This document shows, piece by piece, positions 24,917 to 31,638 of a stretch of 64,000 bases of DNA (the stretch's first letter is position 1; every line of letters begins with the position of its first letter). The stretch lies in contig NZ_CP163528.1 in NCBI RefSeq assembly GCF_041081105.1, positions 4,464,001 to 4,528,000 on the forward strand, read 5' to 3'. The notes under the pieces were generated by a model, which was given only the letters and a program-made list of their open reading frames with translations, was not told where the DNA came from and made no database searches. Position numbers and translations under genes: made by a program. The DNA is from Promicromonospora sp. Populi. Lineage in GTDB: Bacteria > Actinomycetota > Actinomycetes > Actinomycetales > Cellulomonadaceae.

Positions 24917-26221
24917 AGCTTGGTGGCGCCAGGCCGGGGAGAGGCGGACTACGTCGCCGACGACTATGACCGCCGGGGGGCGGACGCCGGCTGCCGCGGC
25001 GCGCTCGGCGATGTTCGCCAGGGTGCCGACGGTGACTCGCTGACGCTCCCCGTAACCGTCCTCGACCACCGCGGCCGGGGTGTCGGCCGGGCGGTCGGCG
25101 GTCGCCAGAGCCTCGGCCGCCTCGGCCAGGCGAGTGACGCCCATGAGCAGCACGAGCGTGTGGTCAGGCCCGCCGGGTACCTCCGCCGCGCCGTCGTGCC
25201 CGGTCAGGACGCTGAAGCCGCGCGCGACGCCGCGGTGCGTGACCGGGATGCCGACCGCCGCCGGCACCGATACCGCAGACGTCACGCCCGGCACCACCTC
25301 GACCTCGATGCCCGCCGCGCGGCACACCGCGAGCTCCTCGCCGCCGCGGCCCAGCACGTACGGGTCACCACCCTTGAGGCGGACGACGTCGCGCCCCGCC
25401 TGGGCGTGCTGGATCAGCAGTGCGTTGATCTCGTGCTGCGGCACCGGGTGGTTGCCGCTGGTCTTGCCGACGTCGATGACCTCGACGTCGGGCGAGAGCT
25501 CGCCCAGGAGGGCGCGCGGGCCGAGCCGGTCGACGATCACGACGTCGGCCTGGGCCAGCAGCGAACGGCCGCGGGCCGTGATGAGGCCCGGGTCGCCCGG
25601 ACCGCCGCCGACGAGCCAGACGCGGCCGAGCCGTTCGGGAGGTTCGACATGTGTCCCCGGCTCGTCCGCCGACGTCGTCGGCCGCGGCCGGTGACGGCGC
25701 AGCGGTAGCGCCCCCGACTGGAGCTGAGCGGCGACCGCGTCCCGGATCGCCTGTGCCCGGCGCGGGTCGCGGCCGGCCGTCACCGCGACGGTCACCTCGC
25801 CGCCGTCGGTCAACGGGGTGCGGGCCACTGCCGGCACCCACGCGGTGCCCACGGACGCGTCGCCAGCGGTGACGCAGAAGATGCGGGCGCGCTCGGCGTC
25901 GTCGGACACCTGGCGATCGACCGGAGCCGAACCGGTAGCGGTGTGCACGAGCCAGGCCCCGTCGAGGTCACCCGACCGGTAGTCCCGCCGGACCCACTCC
26001 ACCTCGGCCGGGCCGGGACCGTCCGTGGGCTCGGCGACCTCGGCTGCGACGGGTATCCCGAACTCAGCGAGGGCTGCGTGCGGCGCGACGACACGCACCC
26101 GCGCACCCGCCTCGACGAGCGAACGCGCGCGCCGCGCGGCGACGGGTCCGCCGCCGACCACCACGACGAGCCGCCCGGCGACCTTCAGCCCCAGCGGGTA
26201 GATCTGTTCGGCGTCAGACAT
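24911..26221 (-). CDS. cysG: Siroheme synthase (precorrin-2 dehydrogenase/ferrochelatase + uroporphyrinogen-III C-methyltransferase)
   Basis: 436 residues. The N-terminal half (YPLGLKVAGRLVVVVGGGPVA...) is the NAD-binding precorrin-2 dehydrogenase/sirohydrochlorin ferrochelatase. The C-terminal half is the SAM-dependent methylase, with VWLVGGGPGDPGLIT, VIVDRLG, VRLKGGDPYVLGRGGEE and PGVTSAVSVPAAVGIPVTHR. Together they make siroheme, the cofactor of the sulfite reductase encoded two genes upstream. ATG 26221 overlaps the end of cysH by 8 nt (ATGTCTGA); a GTG 9 nt earlier is possible. Third gene of the sir-cysH-cysG operon. Confidence 0.93.
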   Translation of the reverse strand: MSDAEQIYPLGLKVAGRLVVVVGGGPVAARRARSLVEAGARVRVVAPHAALAEFGIPVAAEVAEPTDGPGPAEVEWVRRDYRSGDLDGAWLVHTATGSAPVDRQVSDDAERARIFCVTAGDASVGTAWVPAVARTPLTDGGEVTVAVTAGRDPRRAQAIRDAVAAQLQSGALPLRRHRPRPTTSADEPGTHVEPPERLGRVWLVGGGPGDPGLITARGRSLLAQADVVIVDRLGPRALLGELSPDVEVIDVGKTSGNHPVPQHEINALLIQHAQAGRDVVRLKGGDPYVLGRGGEELAVCRAAGIEVEVVPGVTSAVSVPAAVGIPVTHRGVARGFSVLTGHDGAAEVPGGPDHTLVLLMGVTRLAEAAEALATADRPADTPAAVVEDGYGERQRVTVGTLANIAERAAAAGVRPPAVIVVGDVVRLSPAWRHQAR

Positions 26222-27086
26222 GGAGACCACACTCGTCCTTGTCGCGGCCGGCCCAGCGGCCGGAGCGGGCGTCCTCGCCCGGCAGCGGCCGCGCGGTGCA
26301 GGGCTCGCAGCCGACCGACGGGTACCCGTCGGTGAGCAGCGGGTTCACGATCAGGCCGTGCCTGTTCGCGTACTCGGATACCTGGTCGTCGGTCCAGGCG
26401 GCGATCGGGTTGATCTTCACCACGCCGTTGCGTTCGTCCCAGGTCACCAGCGGCGCGTTGGCGCGTGCCGCCGTCTCGCCGCGCCGCACGCCCGTGGCCC
26501 ACGCCTCGTAGCCCTCCAGGGCCTGCTTCATGGGCGCCACCTTGCGGATCGCGCAGCAGGCCTCGGGGTCGCGGTCGTGCAGCTTGGGACCGTACTTGGC
26601 GTCCTGCTCGGCGACGGTCAGGGTCGGCCGCACGTCGACGACGTTCACGTCCAGCTCGATCTCGACGGCCTCGCGGGTGCCGATCGTCTCCGCGAAGTGA
26701 TAACCCGTGTCGCCGAACAGGACGTCCACGAACGGGAGCTGCTGCGCCACCAGGTGCGACAGCACGGAGTCCTGCATCGAGGAGGCGACGGCGACCCACG
26801 GCCCGAACTCGCGCACCGCCCAGGCGATCACGGCCTCGGCGTCCGCCTCGGGGTTCCCGGCCGAGGCGTGCAGCTGGGCCTGCCCGCGCTCCACGACGGC
26901 CCGCAGCTCCTCGGGGGTCCGACGGCGGCGCGTGGTCCGGGCGACCCGGCGCGCCTCGCTCGTGCGCTCGCGGGCGGCGGCCCGGGCGCGCACACGGGCC
27001 AGGCGCGGGTTCTCGCCCGAGCCGATGCCGGAGCTGGTCCCGGAGAACAGCAGGGAGGACGCAGGGGCCTCCTCGGTGGCCGTCAT
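26214..27086 (-). CDS. cysH: Assimilatory APS (adenylyl-sulfate) reductase, CysH type
   Basis: 290 residues. Reduces activated sulfate to sulfite in the cytoplasm. The PAPS-reductase fold shows VAVASSMQDSVLSHL and FGDTGYHFAET. The paired cysteines CCAIRKV and CEPCTARP, which bind a [4Fe-4S] cluster, mark an APS rather than PAPS reductase, and the catalytic cysteine is in ECGLHV at the C terminus. An Arg-rich extension of about 60 residues precedes the domain. ATG 27086 has GAGGAGG upstream and overlaps the sir stop (ATGA). Electron donor likely thioredoxin. Confidence 0.93.
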   Translation of the reverse strand: MTATEEAPASSLLFSGTSSGIGSGENPRLARVRARAAARERTSEARRVARTTRRRRTPEELRAVVERGQAQLHASAGNPEADAEAVIAWAVREFGPWVAVASSMQDSVLSHLVAQQLPFVDVLFGDTGYHFAETIGTREAVEIELDVNVVDVRPTLTVAEQDAKYGPKLHDRDPEACCAIRKVAPMKQALEGYEAWATGVRRGETAARANAPLVTWDERNGVVKINPIAAWTDDQVSEYANRHGLIVNPLLTDGYPSVGCEPCTARPLPGEDARSGRWAGRDKDECGLHV

Positions 27087-28825
27087 CGGAGGGCCTCCTC
27101 GTCGGCTCGGTGCGCCCACTGGGCGAACGTCTCCTCGCCGTCGTGGTCGGTGTCGTACCGGCGCACGACCCGCTCCACGTAGTCGCCGATCCCGTCGGCC
27201 GTCACCTTGAGCCCGCGCACCGTGCGCCCGAGCCCGGCGTCGTCCCGTTCGGTCGATGTCAGGCCGCCGCCGAGGTGGACCTGGAAGCCGGGCACCTGGT
27301 TGCCGTCGTCGTCCATGATGAGCTGGCCCTTGAGGCCGATGTCGGCCGTCTGGATGCGCGCGCAGGAGTTGGGGCAGCCGTTGACGTGCAGGCTCAGGGG
27401 CTTGAGGTTCTTCAGGTCGCCCAGCCGCTCCTCGAGCTGCGTGATCGCCGCGGCCGACGTCGCCTTGGTCTCGACGATCGCGAGCTTGCAGTACTCGATG
27501 CCGGTGCAGGCGATCGTGTTGCGGCGGAAGATGCTCGGCCGGGCCTGCAGGCCGAGCGCGTCCAGGCCGGCGACCAGCGGCTCGACCTCGTCCTTGGCGA
27601 CGTCCAGCACGAGCAGCTTCTGCTGCGGCGTCAGGCGGACGCGGCTGCTGCCGTGCGCCTCGGCGAGGTCGGCGAGCTTCGCCAGGGTCTCGCCCGAGAC
27701 CCGGCCCACCGTGGGCGCGGCGCCGATGTAGAACCGGCCGTCGTGCTGCTCGTGGATGCCCACGTGGTCGCCGCGCACGTCGAGGCCCAGCTCGGCGGGT
27801 GACGGCGGCGCGACGCCGTCGGGCAGCTTGTAGCCCAGGTACTCGTCCTCCAGGACCTGGCGGAACTTCTCGACGCCCCAGTCCGCCAGCAGGAACTTCA
27901 GGCGGGCCTTGTTGCGCAGCCGGCGGTAGCCGTAGTCGCGGAAGATGCGGATCACGCCGTGCCAGACGTCGGGCGCCTCCTCCTCGGTGACGAACGCGTT
28001 CAGGCGCTCGGCGAGGCGCGGCGCCGTGGACAGCCCGCCGCCCACCCACACGTCGTAGCCGATCCCCAGCTCAGGGTGGTCGACGGCGACGAACGAGATG
28101 TCGTTGATCTGGTGCACCACGTCGAGGCTCGGGTGTCCGGTGATGGCGGACTTGAACTTGCGCGGCAGGTTGGCCAGCGCCGGGTCCCCGATGAACCGCT
28201 CCTGGATCTGCTCGATCACCGGCGTCGGGTCGATCAGCTCGTTCTTGGCGACACCCGCCACGGGGCTGCCGAGGATGACCCGCGGCACGTCGCCGCAGGC
28301 CTCGGTGGTGCTCAGCCCCACGGCCTCCAGCCGCCGCCAGATCTCCGGCATCGCCTCGACCTCGATCCAGTGCAGCTGCAGGTTCTGCCGGTCGGTGATG
28401 TCCGCGGAGCCGCGGCCGAACTCGAGACTGATGCCCGCGATGGTGCGCAGCTGCTCGGTGCTCAGGGCACCGCCGTCGATCCGGACGCGGAGCATGAAGT
28501 ACTCGTCCTCGAGCTCGTGCGGCTCCAGCGTGGCGGTCTTGCCGCCGTCGATCCCGGGCTTGCGCTGCGTGTACAGACCCCACCAGCGGAACCGGCCGTG
28601 CAGGTCGTCACCGGGGATCGAGCCGAAGCCCTCCTTGGCGTAGATCTGCTCGATCCGGTCGCGCACGGCCAGCGGGTCCGACTCCTGCTTGAACTCCTCG
28701 TTGTGGTTCAGCGGGGTGTTGCCGTCGACCTTCCACTGGCCGTTCGGGCGGGCGGGGCGCTTCGCGGGAGTACGGGGTGCCGTGGGTGGGAGGGTCTCGG
28801 GCGGGGTGGGGGCCGTGTTCACCAT
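27083..28825 (-). CDS. sir: Ferredoxin-type sulfite reductase (siroheme, 4Fe-4S)
   Basis: 580 residues with the duplicated nitrite/sulfite reductase fold. The siroheme/[4Fe-4S] cysteines are visible as ACTGIEYCKLA and GCPNSCARIQ, and the second half contains VGGGLSTAPRLAERL. Reduces sulfite to sulfide with six electrons from ferredoxin. The position before cysH and cysG argues for sulfite rather than nitrite. I prefer ATG 28825 because AGGA lies 8 nt before it, while ATG 28843 lacks a ribosome site. First gene of the operon, 168 nt after a cysteine-rich leader peptide. Confidence 0.92.
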   Translation of the reverse strand: MVNTAPTPPETLPPTAPRTPAKRPARPNGQWKVDGNTPLNHNEEFKQESDPLAVRDRIEQIYAKEGFGSIPGDDLHGRFRWWGLYTQRKPGIDGGKTATLEPHELEDEYFMLRVRIDGGALSTEQLRTIAGISLEFGRGSADITDRQNLQLHWIEVEAMPEIWRRLEAVGLSTTEACGDVPRVILGSPVAGVAKNELIDPTPVIEQIQERFIGDPALANLPRKFKSAITGHPSLDVVHQINDISFVAVDHPELGIGYDVWVGGGLSTAPRLAERLNAFVTEEEAPDVWHGVIRIFRDYGYRRLRNKARLKFLLADWGVEKFRQVLEDEYLGYKLPDGVAPPSPAELGLDVRGDHVGIHEQHDGRFYIGAAPTVGRVSGETLAKLADLAEAHGSSRVRLTPQQKLLVLDVAKDEVEPLVAGLDALGLQARPSIFRRNTIACTGIEYCKLAIVETKATSAAAITQLEERLGDLKNLKPLSLHVNGCPNSCARIQTADIGLKGQLIMDDDGNQVPGFQVHLGGGLTSTERDDAGLGRTVRGLKVTADGIGDYVERVVRRYDTDHDGEETFAQWAHRADEEALR

Positions 28826-28928
28826 GGGCGGGGTCCTGTTCATGCGGGGCGCGCGGGCGTGGAGCGAGCTGGGGGAGTTTGCGCGTCGTACGGGCGCAGG
28901 AGGCCGTTTCCCGGGGATGACCAGGGAC

Positions 28929-28958
28929 TCAGCGCTTCAGGCCGGCGTCGCGCGCTGA
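28929..28958 (-). promoter_or_regulatory. Candidate attenuator stem between leader peptide and sir
   Basis: TCAGCGC (28929-28935) and GCGCTGA (28952-28958) form a 7-bp stem with a 16-nt loop containing GGCCGGC. It lies in the 167-nt stretch between the leader peptide stop and the sir start, where stalled or completed leader translation could change folding. No other gene is visible in 28826-29238 besides the leader peptide. Confidence 0.35.
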
Positions 28959-28992
28959 CCTTGCTGGGTGGTGACGGAGGCGAAGGGGCGCG

Positions 28993-29100
28993 TCAGAGCA
29001 GACAGCTGCGACAGCGGTCGCAGGCACTGGTCGGCATGGCGCACATGGGCATCTCGTGACGGGTGGTCACGAGAGAGATGCGCGCTTTTGCCTTGGTCAT
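28993..29100 (-). CDS. Leaderless cysteine-rich leader peptide upstream of sir-cysH-cysG
   Basis: 35 residues, from MTKAKARISLVTTRHEMPM and ending TSACDRCRSCLL, with four cysteines in the last 16 residues (20, 27, 30, 33). The RISLVTTRH part resembles the SRRH motif of actinobacterial leader peptides that precede sulfur genes. TAACGT (29108-29113, minus strand) lies 7 nt before the ATG, so it is translated from the first base of the mRNA. Leaderless cysteine-rich small ORFs acting as cysteine-responsive attenuators of sulfate-assimilation genes are known in mycobacteria. Here low Cys-tRNA would stall ribosomes near the 3' end and allow sir expression. The assignment is inference from position and composition. 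Confidence 0.7.
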   Translation of the reverse strand: MTKAKARISLVTTRHEMPMCAMPTSACDRCRSCLL

Positions 29101-29238
29101 GGCGACGACGTTAACCCCGGGCTCTGAGCGGCGGAAGACCACGTCCACATAGTGGATGCCTATACCTCGCATCAATGTTGCCTATGCATTTCCCTACCGA
29201 ATCGGTCGGGATTGGGGCGTCTCGATAGGCTGCCCACC

Positions 29239-29592
29239 ATGGAGTTCCTCTACAACGTCTTCGTGTTCCTGCACTTCGCGAGCTGGGCGCTGGTGTTCGG
29301 CGGGTCGATCGCGTCGCTGCGGACCAAGGCCCTCTACAAGGGCGTCTCGCACGGTGCCATGGGAGCCGTCGTCGCGGGCGTGATCATGGTCGGGATCGCC
29401 GAGATGGCCGGGCCCTTCGGCAGTGGTGAGCTGGACATGGCGAAGATCGGCGTCAAGCTGGTGATCGCGATCGCCGTCGCCGTGCTGGCAGTGCTCGCCG
29501 TCCGCAAGGGGGAGAACGTCTCGCAGGGGCTCAAGGGCTCCGTGCTGGGGCTCACCCTGGTGAACATCCTGGTCGCGGTGTTCTGGAACTGA
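29239..29592 (+). CDS. Small four-helix membrane protein
   Basis: 117 residues, nearly all in four predicted helices (start, 45-62, 75-95 and the C terminus LGLTLVNILVAVFWN). Not recognised beyond an actinobacterial hypothetical membrane protein. ATG 29239 follows TAGGCT (29226-29231) by 7 nt, so it is leaderless. Divergent from the sulfate operon's leader peptide with 138 bp between; convergent with the nat gene. Confidence 0.7.
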   Translation: MEFLYNVFVFLHFASWALVFGGSIASLRTKALYKGVSHGAMGAVVAGVIMVGIAEMAGPFGSGELDMAKIGVKLVIAIAVAVLAVLAVRKGENVSQGLKGSVLGLTLVNILVAVFWN

Positions 29593-29605
29593 TTGTCCGA
29601 CGGCG

Positions 29606-29623
29606 GCGCGGCTGACGCCGCGC
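29606..29623. terminator. Short hairpin between convergent genes
   Basis: GCGCGGC (29606-29612), loop TGAC, GCCGCGC (29617-29623), in the 37-nt gap before the nat stop. Confidence 0.55.
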
Positions 29624-29629
29624 AAGTGC

Positions 29630-30472
29630 CTAGCGCGTAGCCAGCCACTCCCGGTGCGCGGCCAGGCTGCGGTGGAACAGCGCGCGCAGCGCGTCGTCGT
29701 CGACGCCCTGGAGCCGGATGCCCAGTGTCAGCAGTCCGTCGCGCCAGTCGTCGTACGTCGTCAGCTCGGTCTTCTCGGCTCGTGCCCCGGTCCGGGTGAA
29801 CATGCAGCCGCGCAGCGTCTCCGCGGCGTCGGGCAGGCGCCGTTGCACCACCAGCTTGCGGGCGTATGCGCCGCCGGCCGGGTCGGTCAGCCGGCGGTGC
29901 GCGGCCGTCTCCTGCTCCGTCGTCAGCTCCTCGTCGAACAGGTCGACGGCGACGATGCTGCCCTTGGCGTCGTGGTGGAACGTCCAGCCGCCGGCCCTCA
30001 GCTCGAGCCGGTAGGCGAACGGCCCCTGCCGGTACTCGCCCGCGGTCAGCGGAAGCGGGGCGTGCATGCCGTCACCCAGGCCGACGTCGGGCCACCAGAC
30101 GCCGGCCGGGTTGTCGTCGGTCGGAAGCCCGCGGACGTACAGCGCCAGGTGCCCGACGTGCACGTCCTGGCGCTCGGCGTCGGTGTCCCAGTTGTGGCCC
30201 CACGCCGGTACGACGTCGTAGCCGAGCGCGCGGAGCACAGAGGTCAGCACACCGTTGTGGTGGAAGCAGTAGCCGGTGTTGCCGCCCGCTGCCACCCGCT
30301 CCAGCGTCGCGGTCGCGTCGATGTCCGGCGGGCTGCCGAGCATCGTGTGCAGGTTCTCGTACGGGAGCTGCTCGGCGTGCCGGCGGTGGATCTCGAAGAG
30401 GGTCGCGACCGTGGCCGGCGGACGCTCGTCGAGGCCCAGCCGGGTCAGGTAGCCAGCCACCGCAGGATTCAT
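29630..30472 (-). CDS. nat: Arylamine N-acetyltransferase
   Basis: 280 residues. Transfers acetyl groups from acetyl-CoA to arylamines; in actinobacteria some members act in cholesterol or polyketide chemistry. The catalytic cysteine is Cys69 in TGYCFHHNG, exactly the family position. The triad His and Asp are visible in DVHVGHLALYV and WWPDVGLGDG. The usual RGGYCFE reads NTGYCFH here, a mild deviation. ATG 30472 is 7 nt after TATCCT (30480-30485, minus strand), so leaderless; an in-frame start far upstream is ignored. Confidence 0.92.
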   Translation of the reverse strand: MNPAVAGYLTRLGLDERPPATVATLFEIHRRHAEQLPYENLHTMLGSPPDIDATATLERVAAGGNTGYCFHHNGVLTSVLRALGYDVVPAWGHNWDTDAERQDVHVGHLALYVRGLPTDDNPAGVWWPDVGLGDGMHAPLPLTAGEYRQGPFAYRLELRAGGWTFHHDAKGSIVAVDLFDEELTTEQETAAHRRLTDPAGGAYARKLVVQRRLPDAAETLRGCMFTRTGARAEKTELTTYDDWRDGLLTLGIRLQGVDDDALRALFHRSLAAHREWLATR

Positions 30473-30565
30473 GGTGAGCAGGATAAACACGCCGCGCTTG
30501 GATCGTTCTGTTCGACCAGCCCCGTTTTGTTCGGGCGGACGCCGTGCGACCGCTAGTGTGCGGCC

Positions 30566-31048
30566 GTGGACGTTTGGGCAGAAGTACTCGTTGGTGTCGC
30601 AATCCTCGCCGGCCTGATCGGCATCGTCGTTCAGGTGCTGCCCGGTGCGGTGCTCGTGCTGGGCGGAATCCTCGTGTGGGCGATCTTCACGGGCGGCGTC
30701 GAGGCGTGGGTCGTGTTCAGCATCGCCGCCGTCGCGATCGTCGTCGCCGAGGTGGCGCAGTGGATCCTGGCCGGCAAGCACGTGCGCAAGGCCGAGGTGC
30801 CCTGGCTGACGCTGGCCGTGGGCGGCATCGCGGGCATCGTCGGCTTCTTCGTGATCCCCGTGATCGGCCTGTTCGTCTTCTTCGTCGGGGCGATCTTCCT
30901 GCTGGAGTGGCTGCGCCGCCGGGACTTGTCAGCCGCCTGGGGCGCGACGAAGGCGGCCCTGCAGGCCACCCTGATCACGATCGGCGTGCAGCTCGCGGGC
31001 TCACTGATCGCGGCGGGCGCCTGGGTAGTCGGCCTGTTCATCACCTGA
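30566..31048 (+). CDS. DUF456 membrane protein
   Basis: 160 residues. Four to five helices with the glycine-rich DUF456 pattern: LAGLIGIVVQVLPGAVLVLGGIL, then GGIAGIVGFFVIPVIGLFVF and GLFIT at the end. Function unknown for the family. GTG 30566 follows TAGTGT (30554-30559) by 6 nt (leaderless). Its TGA lies in the arm of a short palindrome (31042-31066) shared with the convergent thioesterase gene. Confidence 0.8.
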   Translation: MDVWAEVLVGVAILAGLIGIVVQVLPGAVLVLGGILVWAIFTGGVEAWVVFSIAAVAIVVAEVAQWILAGKHVRKAEVPWLTLAVGGIAGIVGFFVIPVIGLFVFFVGAIFLLEWLRRRDLSAAWGATKAALQATLITIGVQLAGSLIAAGAWVVGLFIT

Positions 31049-31066
31049 CATCTGGCCGATCAGGTG
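31042..31066. terminator. Short palindrome holding both convergent stop codons
   Basis: CACCTGA (31042-31048) and TCAGGTG (31060-31066), 11-nt loop. Each TGA is a stop codon, so both genes end ACC-TGA. Confidence 0.5.
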
Positions 31067-31614
31067 CGCGGGGTCGGGATGTCGAAGATCAGCAGCGTGC
31101 TCGACGCCGTTGCCACCACCGTGCCGCTCGCGTCCCGGATGACGCCCTCCGTGAAGCCGACGCGTGAGCCCGCCTTGGTCACCGTGCCCTCGGCGGTGAG
31201 CAGGCCGCCGTCGCCGCGTACGGCCTTGAGGTAGTTCACCTTGATCTCGATCGACGTGTAGCCCTTGCCCTGCGGCAGCACCGACTGCATGGCGCAGCCG
31301 CACACCGTGTCCAGGAGCGTGCACACGACGCCGCCGTGCACCGTGCCGATCGGGTTGTAGCAGGACTCGTCGGGCCGGCAGACGAACGTGACCCGGCCCT
31401 CCTCGACCACGTCGATGTTGAGGCCGAAGTGCTCGGTGATCGGCGGCGGTGCGAGGATGCCGTCCCGGATCTGGCCCAGGAACTCGACGCCGGACATGTG
31501 CGGCACCTGCGCCGCGATCCGCTGGGGGTCGTACCAGGTCAGCTCGCGGGTGCGCGGCTCGCCCCAGGCTCCGGGAGTGCTCGTCGGGGCGTCGGACTGT
31601 TGTGTTTCGGACAT
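31060..31614 (-). CDS. PaaI-type hotdog-fold thioesterase
   Basis: 184 residues with a hotdog domain. The family signature NPIGTVHGGVVCTLLDTVCGCA holds the catalytic HGG/Asp region, and IEIKVNYLKAVRGDG follows as usual. Predicted acyl-CoA thioesterase, substrate unknown. A 50-residue hydrophilic N-terminal extension precedes the domain. ATG 31614 follows TACCCT (31622-31627, minus strand) by 7 nt, leaderless. That -10 overlaps the -10 of the divergent peptidase gene. Confidence 0.87.
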   Translation of the reverse strand: MSETQQSDAPTSTPGAWGEPRTRELTWYDPQRIAAQVPHMSGVEFLGQIRDGILAPPPITEHFGLNIDVVEEGRVTFVCRPDESCYNPIGTVHGGVVCTLLDTVCGCAMQSVLPQGKGYTSIEIKVNYLKAVRGDGGLLTAEGTVTKAGSRVGFTEGVIRDASGTVVATASSTLLIFDIPTPRT

Positions 31615-31621
31615 GTTCGCA

Positions 31622-31631
31622 AGGGTAATGT
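31622..31631. promoter_or_regulatory. Overlapping -10 boxes of two divergent leaderless genes
   Basis: The ten bases AGGGTAATGT contain TACCCT on the minus strand (31627-31622) and TAATGT on the plus strand (31626-31631). They share two base pairs, and each is 7 nt from its start codon (ATG 31614 minus, ATG 31639 plus). RNA polymerase cannot occupy both at once. Confidence 0.55.
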
Positions 31632-31638
31632 CCGGGTC

